DNA of 64,000 bases, taken from assembly GCF_004118935.1 (NCBI RefSeq), contig NZ_CP035375.1, forward strand, positions 1,922,001-1,986,000, read 5' to 3'. The position numbers and the translations under genes are program-made. This DNA comes from Salinibacterium sp. UTAS2018. GTDB lineage: Bacteria; Actinomycetota; Actinomycetes; Actinomycetales; Microbacteriaceae. The notes beneath the pieces were generated by a model, which ran no database searches, was not told the DNA's origin, and saw only the letters and a program-made list of their open reading frames with translations. Position 1 is the first letter of the stretch; each line of letters opens with the position of its first letter. This document shows positions 52,631-62,103 of this stretch, piece by piece.

Positions 52631-52664
52631 AAAAGGGCGGCATCCCGCAGGATGCCGCCCTTTT
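52631..52664 (-). terminator. Rho-independent terminator of the HU gene
   Basis: Perfect 15-base arms AAAAGGGCGGCATCC / GGATGCCGCCCTTTT around a CGCA loop, 13 bases after the HU stop, ending in a U run on the minus-strand transcript. Confidence 0.92.
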
Positions 52665-52676
52665 CAAAGTTGCTAC

Positions 52677-52967
52677 TTAGCCCTTGGCTGCTGCCTTGAG
52701 CTTGCTGCCTGCACTGAGCTTGACGCCGTGGCTGGCCTTGATCTCGATGGCTTCACCCGTCTGCGGGTTACGGCCGGTACGAGCCTCGCGGAAGGTACGC
52801 TCTGCAGCCATCCATCCGGGGATCGAAACCTTGGTTCCTTCGCCGACCGACTTGGACAGCACGGAGAAGAAAGCGTCAACGACGCCGGAAACGGCAGCCT
52901 GGCTCTGGCCAGACTCTGCGGCAACCGCCGCTACGAATTCAGTACGGTTTAGCGACTTGTCAGCCAT
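52677..52967 (-). CDS. hup: HU-family DNA-binding protein
   Basis: 96 residues, the short HU form without the Lys-rich tail seen in mycobacteria. Fold signatures: NRTEFVAAVAAESGQSQAAV, FFSVLSKSVGEGTKVSIPG and the DNA-binding arm with ARTGRNPQTGEAIEI. Dimeric nucleoid protein that bends DNA. GAGGAGG upstream gives strong translation. Own terminator downstream. Confidence 0.95.
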   Translation of the reverse strand: MADKSLNRTEFVAAVAAESGQSQAAVSGVVDAFFSVLSKSVGEGTKVSIPGWMAAERTFREARTGRNPQTGEAIEIKASHGVKLSAGSKLKAAAKG

Positions 52968-53039
52968 AAGGTGGTCCTCCTCGGACGTAGTGCAGTTAGT
53001 TGTTCCGAAACGTTAGAAAACGTCGGAACCGCTTGGAAT

Positions 53040-53345
53040 CTACCAGCTTGACTTGGTAATTCCGGGCAACTCGCCCCGGTGAGCCATTTCACGGAAGCGA
53101 ACACGGGAAACACCGAACTGCTTGAGGTATCCACGGGGACGGCCGTCAATGGCGTCGCGACCGCGTACGCGGATCGGCGAAGCATCGCGGGGGAGCTTCT
53201 GAAGTCCGAGGCGTGCTGCCTCGCGTGACTCGTCAGTTCCGTTGACGTCAACGAGAGCCTTCTTCAGCTCGAGACGACGCTCGGCGTAACGCGCAACGAT
53301 AACTTTGCGCTGTTCGTTCTTTGCAATCTTGCTCTTCTTAGCCAT
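53040..53345 (-). CDS. rpsN: 30S ribosomal protein S14 (zinc-free long form)
   Basis: 101 residues, the long S14 type with [14 protein letters not shown] and [28 protein letters not shown]; none of the four zinc-binding cysteines of the 61-residue type is present. Last gene of a three-gene ribosomal set starting with L28. In actinobacteria such cysteine-free copies usually replace zinc forms under zinc starvation and are Zur-controlled; a Zur gene lies directly upstream here. Confidence 0.95.
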   Translation of the reverse strand: MAKKSKIAKNEQRKVIVARYAERRLELKKALVDVNGTDESREAARLGLQKLPRDASPIRVRGRDAIDGRPRGYLKQFGVSRVRFREMAHRGELPGITKSSW

Positions 53346-53347
53346 GT

Positions 53348-53515
53348 TTAGCGCTCCTCGCGGAATTCAACGTGCTTGCGAACCACCGGGTCGTACTTCT
53401 TGAGTACGAGGCGGTCGGGGTTGTTGCGACGGTTCTTGCGCGTCACATAGGTGTAGCCCGTTCCAGCAGTGGAACGAAGCTTGATGATCGGACGTACGTC
53501 CTGTGCCTTTGCCAT
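53348..53515 (-). CDS. rpmG: 50S ribosomal protein L33 (zinc-free form)
   Basis: Reads [20 protein letters not shown] at the N terminus, then [16 protein letters not shown] and ends HVEFREER: 55 residues, complete L33. It has no cysteine, unlike the CxxC zinc form. ATG overlaps the L28 stop (TAATG) and its stop is two bases before the S14 ATG, so the three are co-translated. Confidence 0.95.
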   Translation of the reverse strand: MAKAQDVRPIIKLRSTAGTGYTYVTRKNRRNNPDRLVLKKYDPVVRKHVEFREER

Positions 53516-53751
53516 TAGATTTTCTCCCCACGTGCAAGGAGGTCCTTGACAACGGATTCGATGCCACGAGCGTCAATAACCTTGATGCCCTTTGCGGACA
53601 GCTGAAGCGTTACGTTGCGGCGAAGCGACGGTACGTAGTACGTCTTCTTCTGGATGTTCGGGTCGAAACGGCGCTTGGTGCGACGGTGCGAGTGCGAGAT
53701 TGCGTGTCCGAAGCCGGGAATGGCGCCGGTCACTTGGCAGGTTGCTGCCAT
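53515..53751 (-). CDS. rpmB: 50S ribosomal protein L28
   Basis: 78 residues: [35 protein letters not shown] and [20 protein letters not shown] match L28. Only one cysteine, so the four-cysteine zinc site is absent. GGAG seven bases upstream of ATG. First gene of the L28-L33-S14 operon. Confidence 0.95.
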   Translation of the reverse strand: MAATCQVTGAIPGFGHAISHSHRRTKRRFDPNIQKKTYYVPSLRRNVTLQLSAKGIKVIDARGIESVVKDLLARGEKI

Positions 53752-53775
53752 GGTGATACTCCTGTTCTAGTTACC

Positions 53776-53908
53776 GTAAGGACTAAGCCTTACCCAAGAT
53801 CACTTGTCGGCACACACACTGCATTCTTCTTGAGCCGTGTTTTCACGCGGTTTCAATCAGGGTGGGATGTGTCTGCGAGAGCGGAAGATACCGCTCGATC
53901 AACGGTAT
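53776..53908. promoter_or_regulatory. Intergenic control region of the L28-L33-S14 operon
   Basis: 160 bases between the Fur-family gene and rpmB hold two perfect 6-base-arm palindromes: GTAAGG-ACTAAG-CCTTAC (53776-53793) and ATACCG-N9-CGGTAT (53888-53908). One may be a Zur or other operator; neither closely matches the box before znuA. No gene seen. Confidence 0.4.
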
Positions 53909-53911
53909 ATG

Positions 53912-54304
53912 TTACGTGCTAGAGCACGCCGGGCACAACCCGAAGACGTCAACAATGTGATGCGGTTGCGTAAAACCGTGTTCGGAGGCGACGTTCTTTG
54001 CCCACTCTTCAACGGCATCCGCCTTGATTTCGACCGTGGTTCCGCAATTGCGGCAGATCAAATGGTGGTGGTGCGAGTCGGGCGTGCACGCGCGGAACAG
54101 ACTCTCGCCGTCTTGCTGCAGTGAATCGGCGTCGCCGGCTCCGGCTAGGTCAGCCAAGGCGCGATAGACCGTGGCGAGCCCGATTGAGCTACCGGCGTCG
54201 CGCAGGGCCGTGTGCAGCGCCTGAGCGCTCACGAAACCCTCTGACTCAGTCAGAGCATCCCGCACCGCTTCTCGCTGCCACGTATTGCGCTTCATAGCGA
54301 CCAT
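53912..54304 (-). CDS. zur: Fur-family regulator, probably Zur
   Basis: About 130 residues. Winged helix NTWQREAVRDALTESEGFVS, ALHTALRDAGSSIGLATVYR; metal-site residues in SLFRACTPDSHHHHLICRNC and the terminal CPAC form the structural zinc and sensor sites. Third after znuC and znuB in a zinc-uptake operon, which makes Zur the best assignment. ATG 54304 is one base past the znuB stop; ATG 54295 is an alternative. Confidence 0.88.
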   Translation of the reverse strand: MVAMKRNTWQREAVRDALTESEGFVSAQALHTALRDAGSSIGLATVYRALADLAGAGDADSLQQDGESLFRACTPDSHHHHLICRNCGTTVEIKADAVEEWAKNVASEHGFTQPHHIVDVFGLCPACSST

Positions 54305-54305
54305 T

Positions 54306-55217
54306 CTAGCTTTTGCCTGCTGGGCTAGCGGTGATCAATTCGGCTCCGGATGCGCGGCTCGCGGTGCGGCGGCCGCCCCGGTTGCGACGCACCGCGATGA
54401 TGCGACACACGATGTAGATCAGGAACGAAATAGTCGTGATGTACGGGCTGATCGGCAAGGAGCCGCCGATCGCGAGCAAAACGCCACCGGTCGCCGACAC
54501 AAAACCGAAGATCATGCTGAGCACGGGTACGAGCCTCGGCGACGACGACACCTGCATCGCAGCCGCGGCTGGCGTCACGAGCAGCGCCATCACCAGGAGA
54601 GCTCCAATAATCTGCACCGCCACCGCGACCATGAGACCCAGCAGCACCATGAATCCGAGCGAAAGCAGGCGGGAAGGAACGCCGCGAGCGCCCGCAACCT
54701 CCGGATCGAGGCTGTCGAACGTCAGTGGACGCCACACGACAAAGAGGGCGGCCAGTACCACGACGCTGATCACGATCAGCAGTCCGAGTTGCTCGCTGTC
54801 TACCGAAATGATTTGCCCGGTGAGGAGGCCAAACTTGTTTCCACTGCGTCCGGGATAGAGCGCCAGAAACAGGATGCCCAAACCCATACCGAACGGCATG
54901 AGTACGCCAATGATCGAGTTTCGATCGCGAGCCTTCGCCCCGAGCATCCCGATCAGAATCGCAGCAACAAGGGAGCCCGCGATCGAACCCGCGACAACGT
55001 TGACCCCGAACAGTAGCGCGGCGGCAGCTCCCGCAAAGGAGAGTTCGCTGATGCCGTGCACCGCAAACGCCATGTCTCGCTGCATGACGAAGACGCCGAT
55101 GAGCCCGCCCGCGATGCCGAGCACCGCGGCGGCAATCAGGGAGAAGCGCACCAGGTTGAGCAATTCGCCGTAGTTGGTGAAGTTGACGACCTGACCCCAG
55201 AATTCGTCGAAGGTCAT
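54306..55217 (-). CDS. znuB: Zinc ABC transporter permease
   Basis: 303 residues of the ABC-3 metal permease family, eight to nine helices. Signatures: HGISELSFAGAAAALLFGVN, LMPFGMGLGILFLAL and ALLVTPAAAAMQ. Carries Zn(II) (or Mn) from the ZnuA-type lipoprotein. Overlaps the ATPase gene by four bases. Basic C-terminal tail of about 25 residues. Confidence 0.92.
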   Translation of the reverse strand: MTFDEFWGQVVNFTNYGELLNLVRFSLIAAAVLGIAGGLIGVFVMQRDMAFAVHGISELSFAGAAAALLFGVNVVAGSIAGSLVAAILIGMLGAKARDRNSIIGVLMPFGMGLGILFLALYPGRSGNKFGLLTGQIISVDSEQLGLLIVISVVVLAALFVVWRPLTFDSLDPEVAGARGVPSRLLSLGFMVLLGLMVAVAVQIIGALLVMALLVTPAAAAMQVSSSPRLVPVLSMIFGFVSATGGVLLAIGGSLPISPYITTISFLIYIVCRIIAVRRNRGGRRTASRASGAELITASPAGKS

Positions 55218-56062
55218 TCGCTCTCCTCCTCGTGGTGGTGATCGCCGTGCGGCGTTCCGGCCACGATAACGCGGCCCCCCACGCGCACGACCTCGACGGG
55301 TGTGCCGTAGAGCTCGCTCAGCACTTCGCTGCGCAGCACTTCATCAGGCGTGCCAATGGTGAACTTGCCACCGGCGAGGTACAGGATGCGGTCAACCATG
55401 CTCAGAATCGGGTTCACGTCGTGCGTAACAAAAATGACGGCGGTGTCGTGCTCGCGACGGCGGCGGTCGATCAACTCAGACACGCCACGCTGATGCTGCA
55501 GGTCGAGGCTGAGCAGCGGTTCGTCACAGAGCAGCAGCACTGGATCGGCAGCGAGGGACTGGGCGACCCGCAAGCGTTGCTGCTCGCCGCCCGACAGCGA
55601 ACCGAGGGGCTGGCCTGCGTAGCTGGTGGCCCCCACGTCAGCGATCAATTCGTCGACGCGGTCTTTCACAGCGCGGGGGAGGGTCGGGAATCCGAAACGG
55701 TGCCCGTTGACTCCGAGAGTCACGAGATCTCGCCCTCGTAATGGAGTGCCGGGGGCGGCAAGTTTTTGTTGAGGAATGTAGCCGATGCAGCGATCGCCGC
55801 GGCGAACCGGATGCCCGGCCACCGTGATCGTGCCCGAGTCGAGCTTCTGCTGGCCAAGAATCGTCTTCAGCAGGCTCGATTTTCCTGAACCGTTGGCTCC
55901 CAGAATCGCCAGAAACTCTCCGGGCGCGACATCGAGGTTCAGGTCTGACCAGAGAGTGCGCGCGCCAAAGCCGAGCACCCCATCGCGGATGCTCAACACG
56001 GGAACTGCCGCGGACGCCGAAGCATCCGCGGCAGAAGCCGGTGTAGTGGCTGTAGCACTCAC
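55214..56062 (-). CDS. znuC: Zinc ABC transporter ATP-binding protein
   Basis: About 282 residues. Walker A GANGSGKSS, Q-loop IPQQKL, signature LSGGEQQRLR, Walker B LLCDEPLLSLD and H-loop VTHDVN; His-rich C terminus (GDHHHEE). Start at GTG 56062, 13 bases after the znuA stop; the frame is open further but overlaps znuA and is not protein-like. The first 25 residues are Ala/Thr-rich and may be an extension. Confidence 0.9.
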   Translation of the reverse strand: MSATATTPASAADASASAAVPVLSIRDGVLGFGARTLWSDLNLDVAPGEFLAILGANGSGKSSLLKTILGQQKLDSGTITVAGHPVRRGDRCIGYIPQQKLAAPGTPLRGRDLVTLGVNGHRFGFPTLPRAVKDRVDELIADVGATSYAGQPLGSLSGGEQQRLRVAQSLAADPVLLLCDEPLLSLDLQHQRGVSELIDRRRREHDTAVIFVTHDVNPILSMVDRILYLAGGKFTIGTPDEVLRSEVLSELYGTPVEVVRVGGRVIVAGTPHGDHHHEEESE

Positions 56063-56075
56063 AGCGTTGCCATAG

Positions 56076-57083
56076 TTACGGGACAAGTACCACCGCGAGT
56101 GAATCCAAGTTTGAAGACATCCATTGAATGTAGTTTGCACCCTCGGGCAGCGTCTCGGTAAATGACACCACGGGGAGGCCTGCTGCTTCGGCCGCTTCGC
56201 GGACGCGCTCAGTCTCGGGGCTTGCGGTCTGCTCGTTGTAGGCCAAGAGCGCAGCATGACCGGAATCGATCAGCTCAAGCACCTCAAGTAGAGCGGCCGG
56301 GGGAACATCCGAACCCTCTTCAATGGCCTCGGTGAACTCAGGCGACGTGTCATCGTGGAGACCGACCGCTTCGAGCAGGTACACGGCAACAGGCTCGGTT
56401 ACCGCAGCACCCTTACCCTCCGCGCTCTCGGCGATGGTGTCAGCCTGGCCTTCGAGTCCTTCAAGGTCTGTAAGGAACGCGGCGAGGTTAGCTTCGAAAG
56501 CGTCGCTGTTCTCGGGGCTCAGCTCAATGAGCTCTTCGCTGATGTGTTCAGCAACGTGCTCGATAGCGTGAAAGCTGTACCAAATGTGCTCGTTGAAGCC
56601 CTCGATGTGGTCGTGGTCTTCGTGACCCTCTTCATCGGCATGCTCGTCTTCGTCAGCGTGCTCGTCGTGATCGTCGCCGTCTTCCTCAAGCAGGCCAGAG
56701 GCGTCCACCGCATTGATGAGAATGGCGCCTGAGCCCGCCGCTTCGTACAGGGCTTCAGCGAAGGGGTCGTAGCCGCCGCCGTTGAGCACAACAAGCTCGG
56801 CTTCGGAGACAGCCAGCTGGTCGCGGGCGGATGCTTCGTAGCTGTGGGGGTCTTGGGCCGGGTTGTCGATCAAGCTAGTGACCGACACGGCGTCGCCGCC
56901 CAGCGTGGAGACGAGATCTCCGTAGACACTGGTGGAGGCAACGACGGCAATTGTGCCGTCGTCTTCGGCGGGCTCGGTGGTCGAGCATCCGGCGAGGGTC
57001 AGCGCGGAGACCGCGAGTACGGCTCCGGCGGTCAGCGCGCGCGAGCGCGGAGTGACAGAAAAAGCAGAGGTGAGGCGAGACAA
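56076..57083 (-). CDS. znuA: Zinc-binding lipoprotein of ABC importer
   Basis: 335 residues, cluster A-1 metal-binding protein. Lipoprotein signal ending LTLAGC (C33). Zinc ligand His in DNPAQDPHSYEAS, the His/Asp/Glu-rich loop (about 135-160, DDHDEHADEDEHADEEGHED) typical of zinc rather than manganese proteins, HIWYSFHAIEHVAEHI and a C-terminal YNEQ. First gene of znuA-znuC-znuB-zur. A Zur-like box lies 26 bases before its start. Confidence 0.93.
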   Translation of the reverse strand: MSRLTSAFSVTPRSRALTAGAVLAVSALTLAGCSTTEPAEDDGTIAVVASTSVYGDLVSTLGGDAVSVTSLIDNPAQDPHSYEASARDQLAVSEAELVVLNGGGYDPFAEALYEAAGSGAILINAVDASGLLEEDGDDHDEHADEDEHADEEGHEDHDHIEGFNEHIWYSFHAIEHVAEHISEELIELSPENSDAFEANLAAFLTDLEGLEGQADTIAESAEGKGAAVTEPVAVYLLEAVGLHDDTSPEFTEAIEEGSDVPPAALLEVLELIDSGHAALLAYNEQTASPETERVREAAEAAGLPVVSFTETLPEGANYIQWMSSNLDSLAVVLVP

Positions 57084-57108
57084 GAGAGTGTCCTTCTAAA
57101 GCTGTAGC

Positions 57109-57135
57109 TGATAGCGGTAATGAGATTCGTTATCA
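57109..57135. promoter_or_regulatory. Zur-like operator before znuA
   Basis: TGATAGCG (57109-57116) and CGTTATCA (57128-57135) form a 27-base imperfect palindrome with one mismatch per arm pair, in the AT-rich gap between znuA and the divergent oxidase gene. It has the TGATA..TATCA outline of actinobacterial Zur/Fur boxes. Centre at 57122. Confidence 0.6.
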
Positions 57136-57236
57136 ATAGAATACACGCGGACGAGGATGACGGCGAATCAGCCGACATCCATCACTGCTGGCTACGCTCA
57201 AAGAACTCTGTGATGGGCACGGAAAGAGGGCGCGTG

Positions 57237-58490
57237 ATGTCACCAAAAAACACCAACTGGGCCGGCAACCTCAGCTACGGTGCCGAAACGATCGAGCAGC
57301 CGACCACCGTGACCGAGGTACAAGCGCTTGTGGCCCGCTGGCCCCGCGTTCGAGCGCTCGGCACCCGACACTCCTTCACCGACATTGCGGATACCGCCGG
57401 CGCACTGATCAGCCTCGCCGGCCTCGACCCTGACATCCAGATCGACGAGGCGTCGCTCACCGTGAGCGTCACCGGGGGCACCAGTTACGGCATCCTGATG
57501 GCCGAACTGCAGCAGCACGGGTTCGCTCTGCACAACACGGGGTCGCTCCCGCACATCTCCGTGGCCGGAGCCACCGCTACCGCAACCCACGGCTCCGGAG
57601 ACGGCAACGGCATCCTCTCCACCGCCATCGCCGCGCTCGAACTCGTCACCGCTGATGGCTCGCTCGTGACCGTGGACCGCTCCAGCGATGACATGCCAGC
57701 GCTAGCGGTGGGCCTGGGGGCGTTCGGGATCATCACGCGCGTGACCCTCGACATCCAGCCCAGCTATGTTGTGCGCCAAGACATCTACCGGTTCGCCCCG
57801 TGGGAGACCGTGCTCGAACAGTTGGACGCCGTGATGGCCAGCGCCTACAGCGTGAGCCTTCTTGCCGACTTTGCGAGCCCTACCGTGGCCCAGATCTGGC
57901 TCAAGACGCGTCTGGGCGCCGGCGCTGAACCACCGCTGGCATCCACTCTGTTCGGCGGCGCCTGGTACGACGACTCAGAAGAAGGCCCGAGCGAACATGT
58001 AAACCCACGCGCAAGCGTGCCTGGCCCGTGGTCAGAACGGATGCCGCACTTTCGTCTCGACGGCCAGCCTTCCAACGGCGGCGATGAGTTGCAGAGTGAG
58101 TACTACGTGGCACGAGAGCACGGCGTTGAGGCGCTGCAGGCGCTGCGCGCTCTCGGCGCCCAGATCTCGCCGCACCTGCTGATCTCAGAGATCCGAACGG
58201 CCGCCGCCGACTCCCTGTGGATGAGCCCCGCCTACGAGCAGGATGTGCTGTGCATCGGCTTCACGTGGGCGAAGCACCCGGCCGAGGTCACGGCGCTACT
58301 GCCGGTGATCGAGCAGGCGCTCGCGCCCTTCACACCGCGGCAGCACTGGGGCAAGCTGTTTCACTACGGCGCCGATGTCATCCGCGAACGGTTCCCGCGA
58401 AGCACAGACTTCGTCAGCGTGCAGCGCGAGTACGACCCGCGCGGCAAGTTCTGGAATCCGTTTCTCGAACGAACCCTCGGGCCGCGCTAG
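57237..58490 (+). CDS. Alditol/xylitol oxidase-like FAD oxidase
   Basis: 417 residues. N-terminal FAD-binding PCMH domain: RALGTRHSFTDIADT with H45 as covalent flavin site, SVTGGTSYGILMAELQQHGF, VAGATATATHGSG; C-terminal ALO domain ending HYGADVIRERFPR and REYDPRGKFWNPFLER. Nearest to Streptomyces alditol oxidase, which oxidises xylitol or sorbitol with O2 to give aldose and H2O2. ATG 57237 with AGAGGG upstream. Divergent from znuA across the Zur-like box. Confidence 0.87.
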   Translation: MSPKNTNWAGNLSYGAETIEQPTTVTEVQALVARWPRVRALGTRHSFTDIADTAGALISLAGLDPDIQIDEASLTVSVTGGTSYGILMAELQQHGFALHNTGSLPHISVAGATATATHGSGDGNGILSTAIAALELVTADGSLVTVDRSSDDMPALAVGLGAFGIITRVTLDIQPSYVVRQDIYRFAPWETVLEQLDAVMASAYSVSLLADFASPTVAQIWLKTRLGAGAEPPLASTLFGGAWYDDSEEGPSEHVNPRASVPGPWSERMPHFRLDGQPSNGGDELQSEYYVAREHGVEALQALRALGAQISPHLLISEIRTAAADSLWMSPAYEQDVLCIGFTWAKHPAEVTALLPVIEQALAPFTPRQHWGKLFHYGADVIRERFPRSTDFVSVQREYDPRGKFWNPFLERTLGPR

Positions 58491-58494
58491 CGCG

Positions 58495-59637
58495 CTACTT
58501 CTTCTTTTTCGCCTTCTTCGGAGCAGAATCGAGATCAGGCTTGTGGCCCTTTTCGTTCCACGTCTTGAGAATCGCCCAACCGACCGCAGCGATCGGCACG
58601 GCCAATACGGCGCCCACGATGCCGCCGAGGATCGTTCCGGCGGTCAACGCCACCAAGATGACCAACGGGTGGATGCTCAACGACTGCGCCATGACGACGG
58701 GCTGCAAGAAGTTGCCCTCGAGCTGATTGACCAACACGACGATGCCCAGCACGATGAGCGCCACGACCCAACCGTTGGTCACGAGAGCGACAACGGCGGC
58801 CAAGATGCCGGCGACCGTGGCACCGACGAGCGGGATGAACGCGCCCAAGAACACAATGACTGCAAGCGGCAGCGCCAGCGGAACCTGCAAAATGAGCAGC
58901 CCGATCCCGATACCGAAAGCGTCAACTGCCGCGACCGTTGCGGTGCCGCGGACGTAGCCGCCCAGGGTGCGTACGGCGGTGTGACCGATGCGGTGTCCGC
59001 GGGCGAGGCGTTCGCCTTCGAGCGGGCGAAGGAAGAACTCCCAGATGCGGTCGCCGTCTTTGAGGAAGAAGAAGAGGATGACCAGGCCAAGCAGAATCCC
59101 CGTGACCACCTGAGCCGCTGCGGACACGCCCTGAATCGCACCGAGACCAAAGGTGGCGCTCGTCACGAAGTCGATGACTGCGTTCCACGCGTCGTCGAGG
59201 GCGGTCTGATCAATGGGGAAGGGACCGTCGAGGGCAAAGTTCTTGAGCTGCTCGAAGCCCTCAACCGCCGAGTCAGAAAGCTCCGACCACTGGTCCTCCA
59301 CCGCAAAGACAACGGCCGTGACCAGTCCACCAAACACTGCGATGCCGCCCAGCAGGGCAATCCACGTCGACAGGGCGCGGCCAACGCCGCGGCTACGCAT
59401 CCAGACCACGACCGGTGTTGCGGCTGCAGCGAAGATCAGCGCGATCAGCACCGGGATGACCACGAGTTTGAGCTGCGTGAGCGCATACACGATCACCGAG
59501 ATGAGCGTCAGAAGCAAGAGAACCTGCAGGGCCCGGGTCGACCACGCGCCCAGACGATCCGTCCAGAGTTGTTCAATTCCAGGGCGCGTCGAATCGGATG
59601 CTGGCTCTGCCGCCGACGATTTCTTTCGGAAGATCAT
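58495..59637 (-). CDS. AI-2E/PerM-family membrane transporter
   Basis: 380 residues, about eight helices. Family signatures: LVLVIPVLIALIFAAAATPV-like N-terminal region, LVILFFFLKDGDRIWEFF, GYVRGTATVAAVDAFGIG and FIPLVGATVAGILAAVVAL. Family members export small molecules or ions (AI-2, Na+/H+); substrate unassigned. Ends with a Lys-rich tail PKKAKKKK. Stops four bases from the convergent alditol oxidase gene. Confidence 0.88.
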   Translation of the reverse strand: MIFRKKSSAAEPASDSTRPGIEQLWTDRLGAWSTRALQVLLLLTLISVIVYALTQLKLVVIPVLIALIFAAAATPVVVWMRSRGVGRALSTWIALLGGIAVFGGLVTAVVFAVEDQWSELSDSAVEGFEQLKNFALDGPFPIDQTALDDAWNAVIDFVTSATFGLGAIQGVSAAAQVVTGILLGLVILFFFLKDGDRIWEFFLRPLEGERLARGHRIGHTAVRTLGGYVRGTATVAAVDAFGIGIGLLILQVPLALPLAVIVFLGAFIPLVGATVAGILAAVVALVTNGWVVALIVLGIVVLVNQLEGNFLQPVVMAQSLSIHPLVILVALTAGTILGGIVGAVLAVPIAAVGWAILKTWNEKGHKPDLDSAPKKAKKKK

Positions 59638-59707
59638 GCGGCTACATTACCTACCGCTTCACCTGTTGTGGTGAAGCTGAGGCCCGTTGCTGCCGAACGC
59701 TCAGCTG

Positions 59708-61111
59708 CTAGTCGAGCAGCAGAGCAGGTTCTTCGAGCACACTCGCGAGGTCGGCCACGAAACGGCTGGCGACATCCCCATCAACAATGCGGTGATCGAA
59801 GCTCGCACTTACGGTCGTCACGTAACGGGCCCGCACTTCGCCATCGACAACCCACGGCTTCTGCTTGATCGTGCCCATCGCAACAATCGCCGCTTCACCC
59901 GGGTTGATGATGGGGGTTCCCGTATCCATGCCGTACGAACCGAGGTTAGTGATCGTGATCGTGCCGTTCGACATTTCGGCGGGTTGGGTTTTGCCATCGC
60001 GTGCCGTCAGCGTGAGCTGTTCGAGGGCCTTGGCGAGCTCGAGCAGGCTCAGTTCTTGGGCATCCTTGATATTCGGAACGATCAGTCCCCGCGGCGTTGC
60101 CGCAGCGATACCGAGGTTTACGTAGTGGTGAACGGTGATCTCTTTATCGGTCCAGCTCGAGTTCACGGTCGGGTTGCGACGCACAGCCCAGTTCACGGCC
60201 TTCGCCATGATTAATAGCGGACTCACACGCACGCCAGCAAAGTCGGTGGAACTCTTGAGGCGCTTCACGAACTCCATGGTTCGCGTGGCATCCACGTCTG
60301 TAAAGACGCTGACGTGCGGTGCAGTAAAGGCGCTGTGAACCATTGCCTTCGCGATTGCCTTGCGCACACCCTTGACCGGAATGCGCTCTTCGCGTTCGTC
60401 ACCCCACTCCGGGGTTTCGATGTTGCGGAAGACACTCGCTTGCGACGCGTGACGAATCACGTCTTCGCGGGTGGTCTCACCAGCCAAACCTGTCGCCTCG
60501 ACCTCGGCAAGCTCAACGCCCAAGTCTTTGGCGAGCTTGCGAATCGGGGGCTTCGCAATGATCGGGCTTGCGAACGAAGCGGGGACGGATGCCGGACGCG
60601 GCTTCGAAGGAGCACTGGCGGCAGCGACATCCTTCGCCGGCTGCGCACCCTTGCGACGACGCGAGCTGACATGCCCGCCGGTGCCGTAGCCCACGAGCAC
60701 TGCCCCTGGCTTGTCGTCTTCGCTGGCAATAGTCGATGCCGTGTCAGCGACAGCGGCGGCAGCGTCATCCGCTGCACTGCTGGCGGCGCCACCCTCAGAA
60801 CCGACGTCAGACATCAGGCCGTGGCTTTCGTCTTCGCCCGAGCCGGGCGCGGTCAGCTCAACCGAGCCTCCGACGGACTGCACGCTGATGATCGGGGTGC
60901 CGACTTCCACGGTCGCGCCCTCTTCAACAAGCAGCTTCTGCACGGTGCCGGCGAACGGCGAGGGCAGCTCGACGAGCGACTTCGCGGTCTCAATCTCGAC
61001 GAGCACCTGGTTGACGGTGATCTCGTCACCGGGCGCAACCTTCCACGAAACGATCTCGGCTTCAGTCAGCCCCTCGCCCACATCGGGGAGAGGAAATTCA
61101 GATACGGCCAC
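59708..61111 (-). CDS. Branched-chain 2-oxoacid dehydrogenase E2 (dihydrolipoyl acyltransferase)
   Basis: 467 residues: one lipoyl domain (1-80, lipoyl-K44 in [12 protein letters not shown]), an Ala/Pro linker, an E1/E3-binding domain (about 190-225, [20 protein letters not shown]) and the acyltransferase core (about 235-467) with catalytic DHRIVDGD near the end. Third gene of an E1 alpha-E1 beta-E2 operon; E3 is not present. Transfers the acyl group to CoA. Confidence 0.92.
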   Translation of the reverse strand: MAVSEFPLPDVGEGLTEAEIVSWKVAPGDEITVNQVLVEIETAKSLVELPSPFAGTVQKLLVEEGATVEVGTPIISVQSVGGSVELTAPGSGEDESHGLMSDVGSEGGAASSAADDAAAAVADTASTIASEDDKPGAVLVGYGTGGHVSSRRRKGAQPAKDVAAASAPSKPRPASVPASFASPIIAKPPIRKLAKDLGVELAEVEATGLAGETTREDVIRHASQASVFRNIETPEWGDEREERIPVKGVRKAIAKAMVHSAFTAPHVSVFTDVDATRTMEFVKRLKSSTDFAGVRVSPLLIMAKAVNWAVRRNPTVNSSWTDKEITVHHYVNLGIAAATPRGLIVPNIKDAQELSLLELAKALEQLTLTARDGKTQPAEMSNGTITITNLGSYGMDTGTPIINPGEAAIVAMGTIKQKPWVVDGEVRARYVTTVSASFDHRIVDGDVASRFVADLASVLEEPALLLD

Positions 61112-61125
61112 GGGGGCCTCCTTCG

Positions 61126-62103
61126 TCAGTAGGCCAATGCCCGGTCAACAGCATCCAAGATGCGGTCAACGCTGGGCAAGTACACGGATTCCAGCTTGGC
61201 GGGAGGGAACGGGAGATCGTAGCCACTCACGCGCAGCACAGGGGCTTCAAGTGAGTAGAACGCACGCTCGGTTACCGTGGCGGCAACCTCTGAGCCCACG
61301 CTGACATTCCCGGGTGCCTCCTGTACGACAACGACGCGGCCCGTTTTTTGGGCGGATGCCACAATCGGGTCGTAGTCGATGGGGGAGAGCGATCGAAGGT
61401 CAACGACCTCGATGCTCGTGCCTTCTTCGGCAGCGAGTTCCGCCGCCTGCAACAGGGTGGAGACGATAGCGCCGTGACCCACGAGCGTCACTTCGGTGCC
61501 TTCGCGAACTACCCGGCTGGCGTGAGTGGCGATGCCGCTCGACTCGCGGTCGACCTCGCCCTTCTGCCAGTAGCGCGACTTGGGCTCGAAGAACATAACA
61601 GGGTCATTGCTGGCAATGGCCTCTTGAATGAGCCAGTACGCGTCGTGCGGGGTGGCCGGGCTCAGCAGGCGCAGACCGGGAGTGTGTGCGAAGTACGCCT
61701 CCGGGCTTTCCTGGTGATGCTCAACCGCGCCGATGTGACCGCCGTAGGGAACACGAATCACGACGGGCATCTGCAGCGTGCCCTCGTGACGGGCGGTCAG
61801 CTTGGCCAGTTGAGACGTGATCTGGTCGAAGCCGGGAAAAATAAAACCGTCGAACTGAATCTCACACACGGGGCGGAATCCGCCCATCGCGAGCCCGACC
61901 GCGGTACCCACGATGCCGGACTCTGCCAGCGGAGTATCGAGAACGCGCTTATCTCCGAACTCGGCCTGCAGCCCTTCGGTGACGCGAAAGACGCCGCCGA
62001 GCGGCCCAATGTCTTCGCCCATCAGAAGAACGCGGTCGTTCGCGCTCAGGGCGGCACGCAAACCCTCGTTGAGAGCCTTCGCCATTGTCATGGTTTCAGT
62101 CAT
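61126..62103 (-). CDS. 2-oxoacid dehydrogenase E1 beta subunit
   Basis: 325 residues. [44 protein letters not shown]-type [18 protein letters not shown] and the transketolase C domain [28 protein letters not shown]. Pairs with E1 alpha to bind thiamine diphosphate and decarboxylate branched-chain 2-oxoacids from Val, Leu and Ile. Shares a base with the E1 alpha stop and precedes E2 by 14 bases. Confidence 0.93.
   Translation of the reverse strand: MTETMTMAKALNEGLRAALSANDRVLLMGEDIGPLGGVFRVTEGLQAEFGDKRVLDTPLAESGIVGTAVGLAMGGFRPVCEIQFDGFIFPGFDQITSQLAKLTARHEGTLQMPVVIRVPYGGHIGAVEHHQESPEAYFAHTPGLRLLSPATPHDAYWLIQEAIASNDPVMFFEPKSRYWQKGEVDRESSGIATHASRVVREGTEVTLVGHGAIVSTLLQAAELAAEEGTSIEVVDLRSLSPIDYDPIVASAQKTGRVVVVQEAPGNVSVGSEVAATVTERAFYSLEAPVLRVSGYDLPFPPAKLESVYLPSVDRILDAVDRALAY

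Noticed and set aside
54325..54735. Overlapping minus-strand frame within znuB
   Set aside because: Arg/Gly-rich out-of-frame reading; the ABC-3 permease frame accounts for the region.
56355..56732. Plus-strand frame with hydrophobic stretch opposite znuA
   Set aside because: The VVVFVTLFIGMLVFVSV-like segment is the complement of the His/Asp/Glu-rich zinc loop codons, not a real membrane protein.
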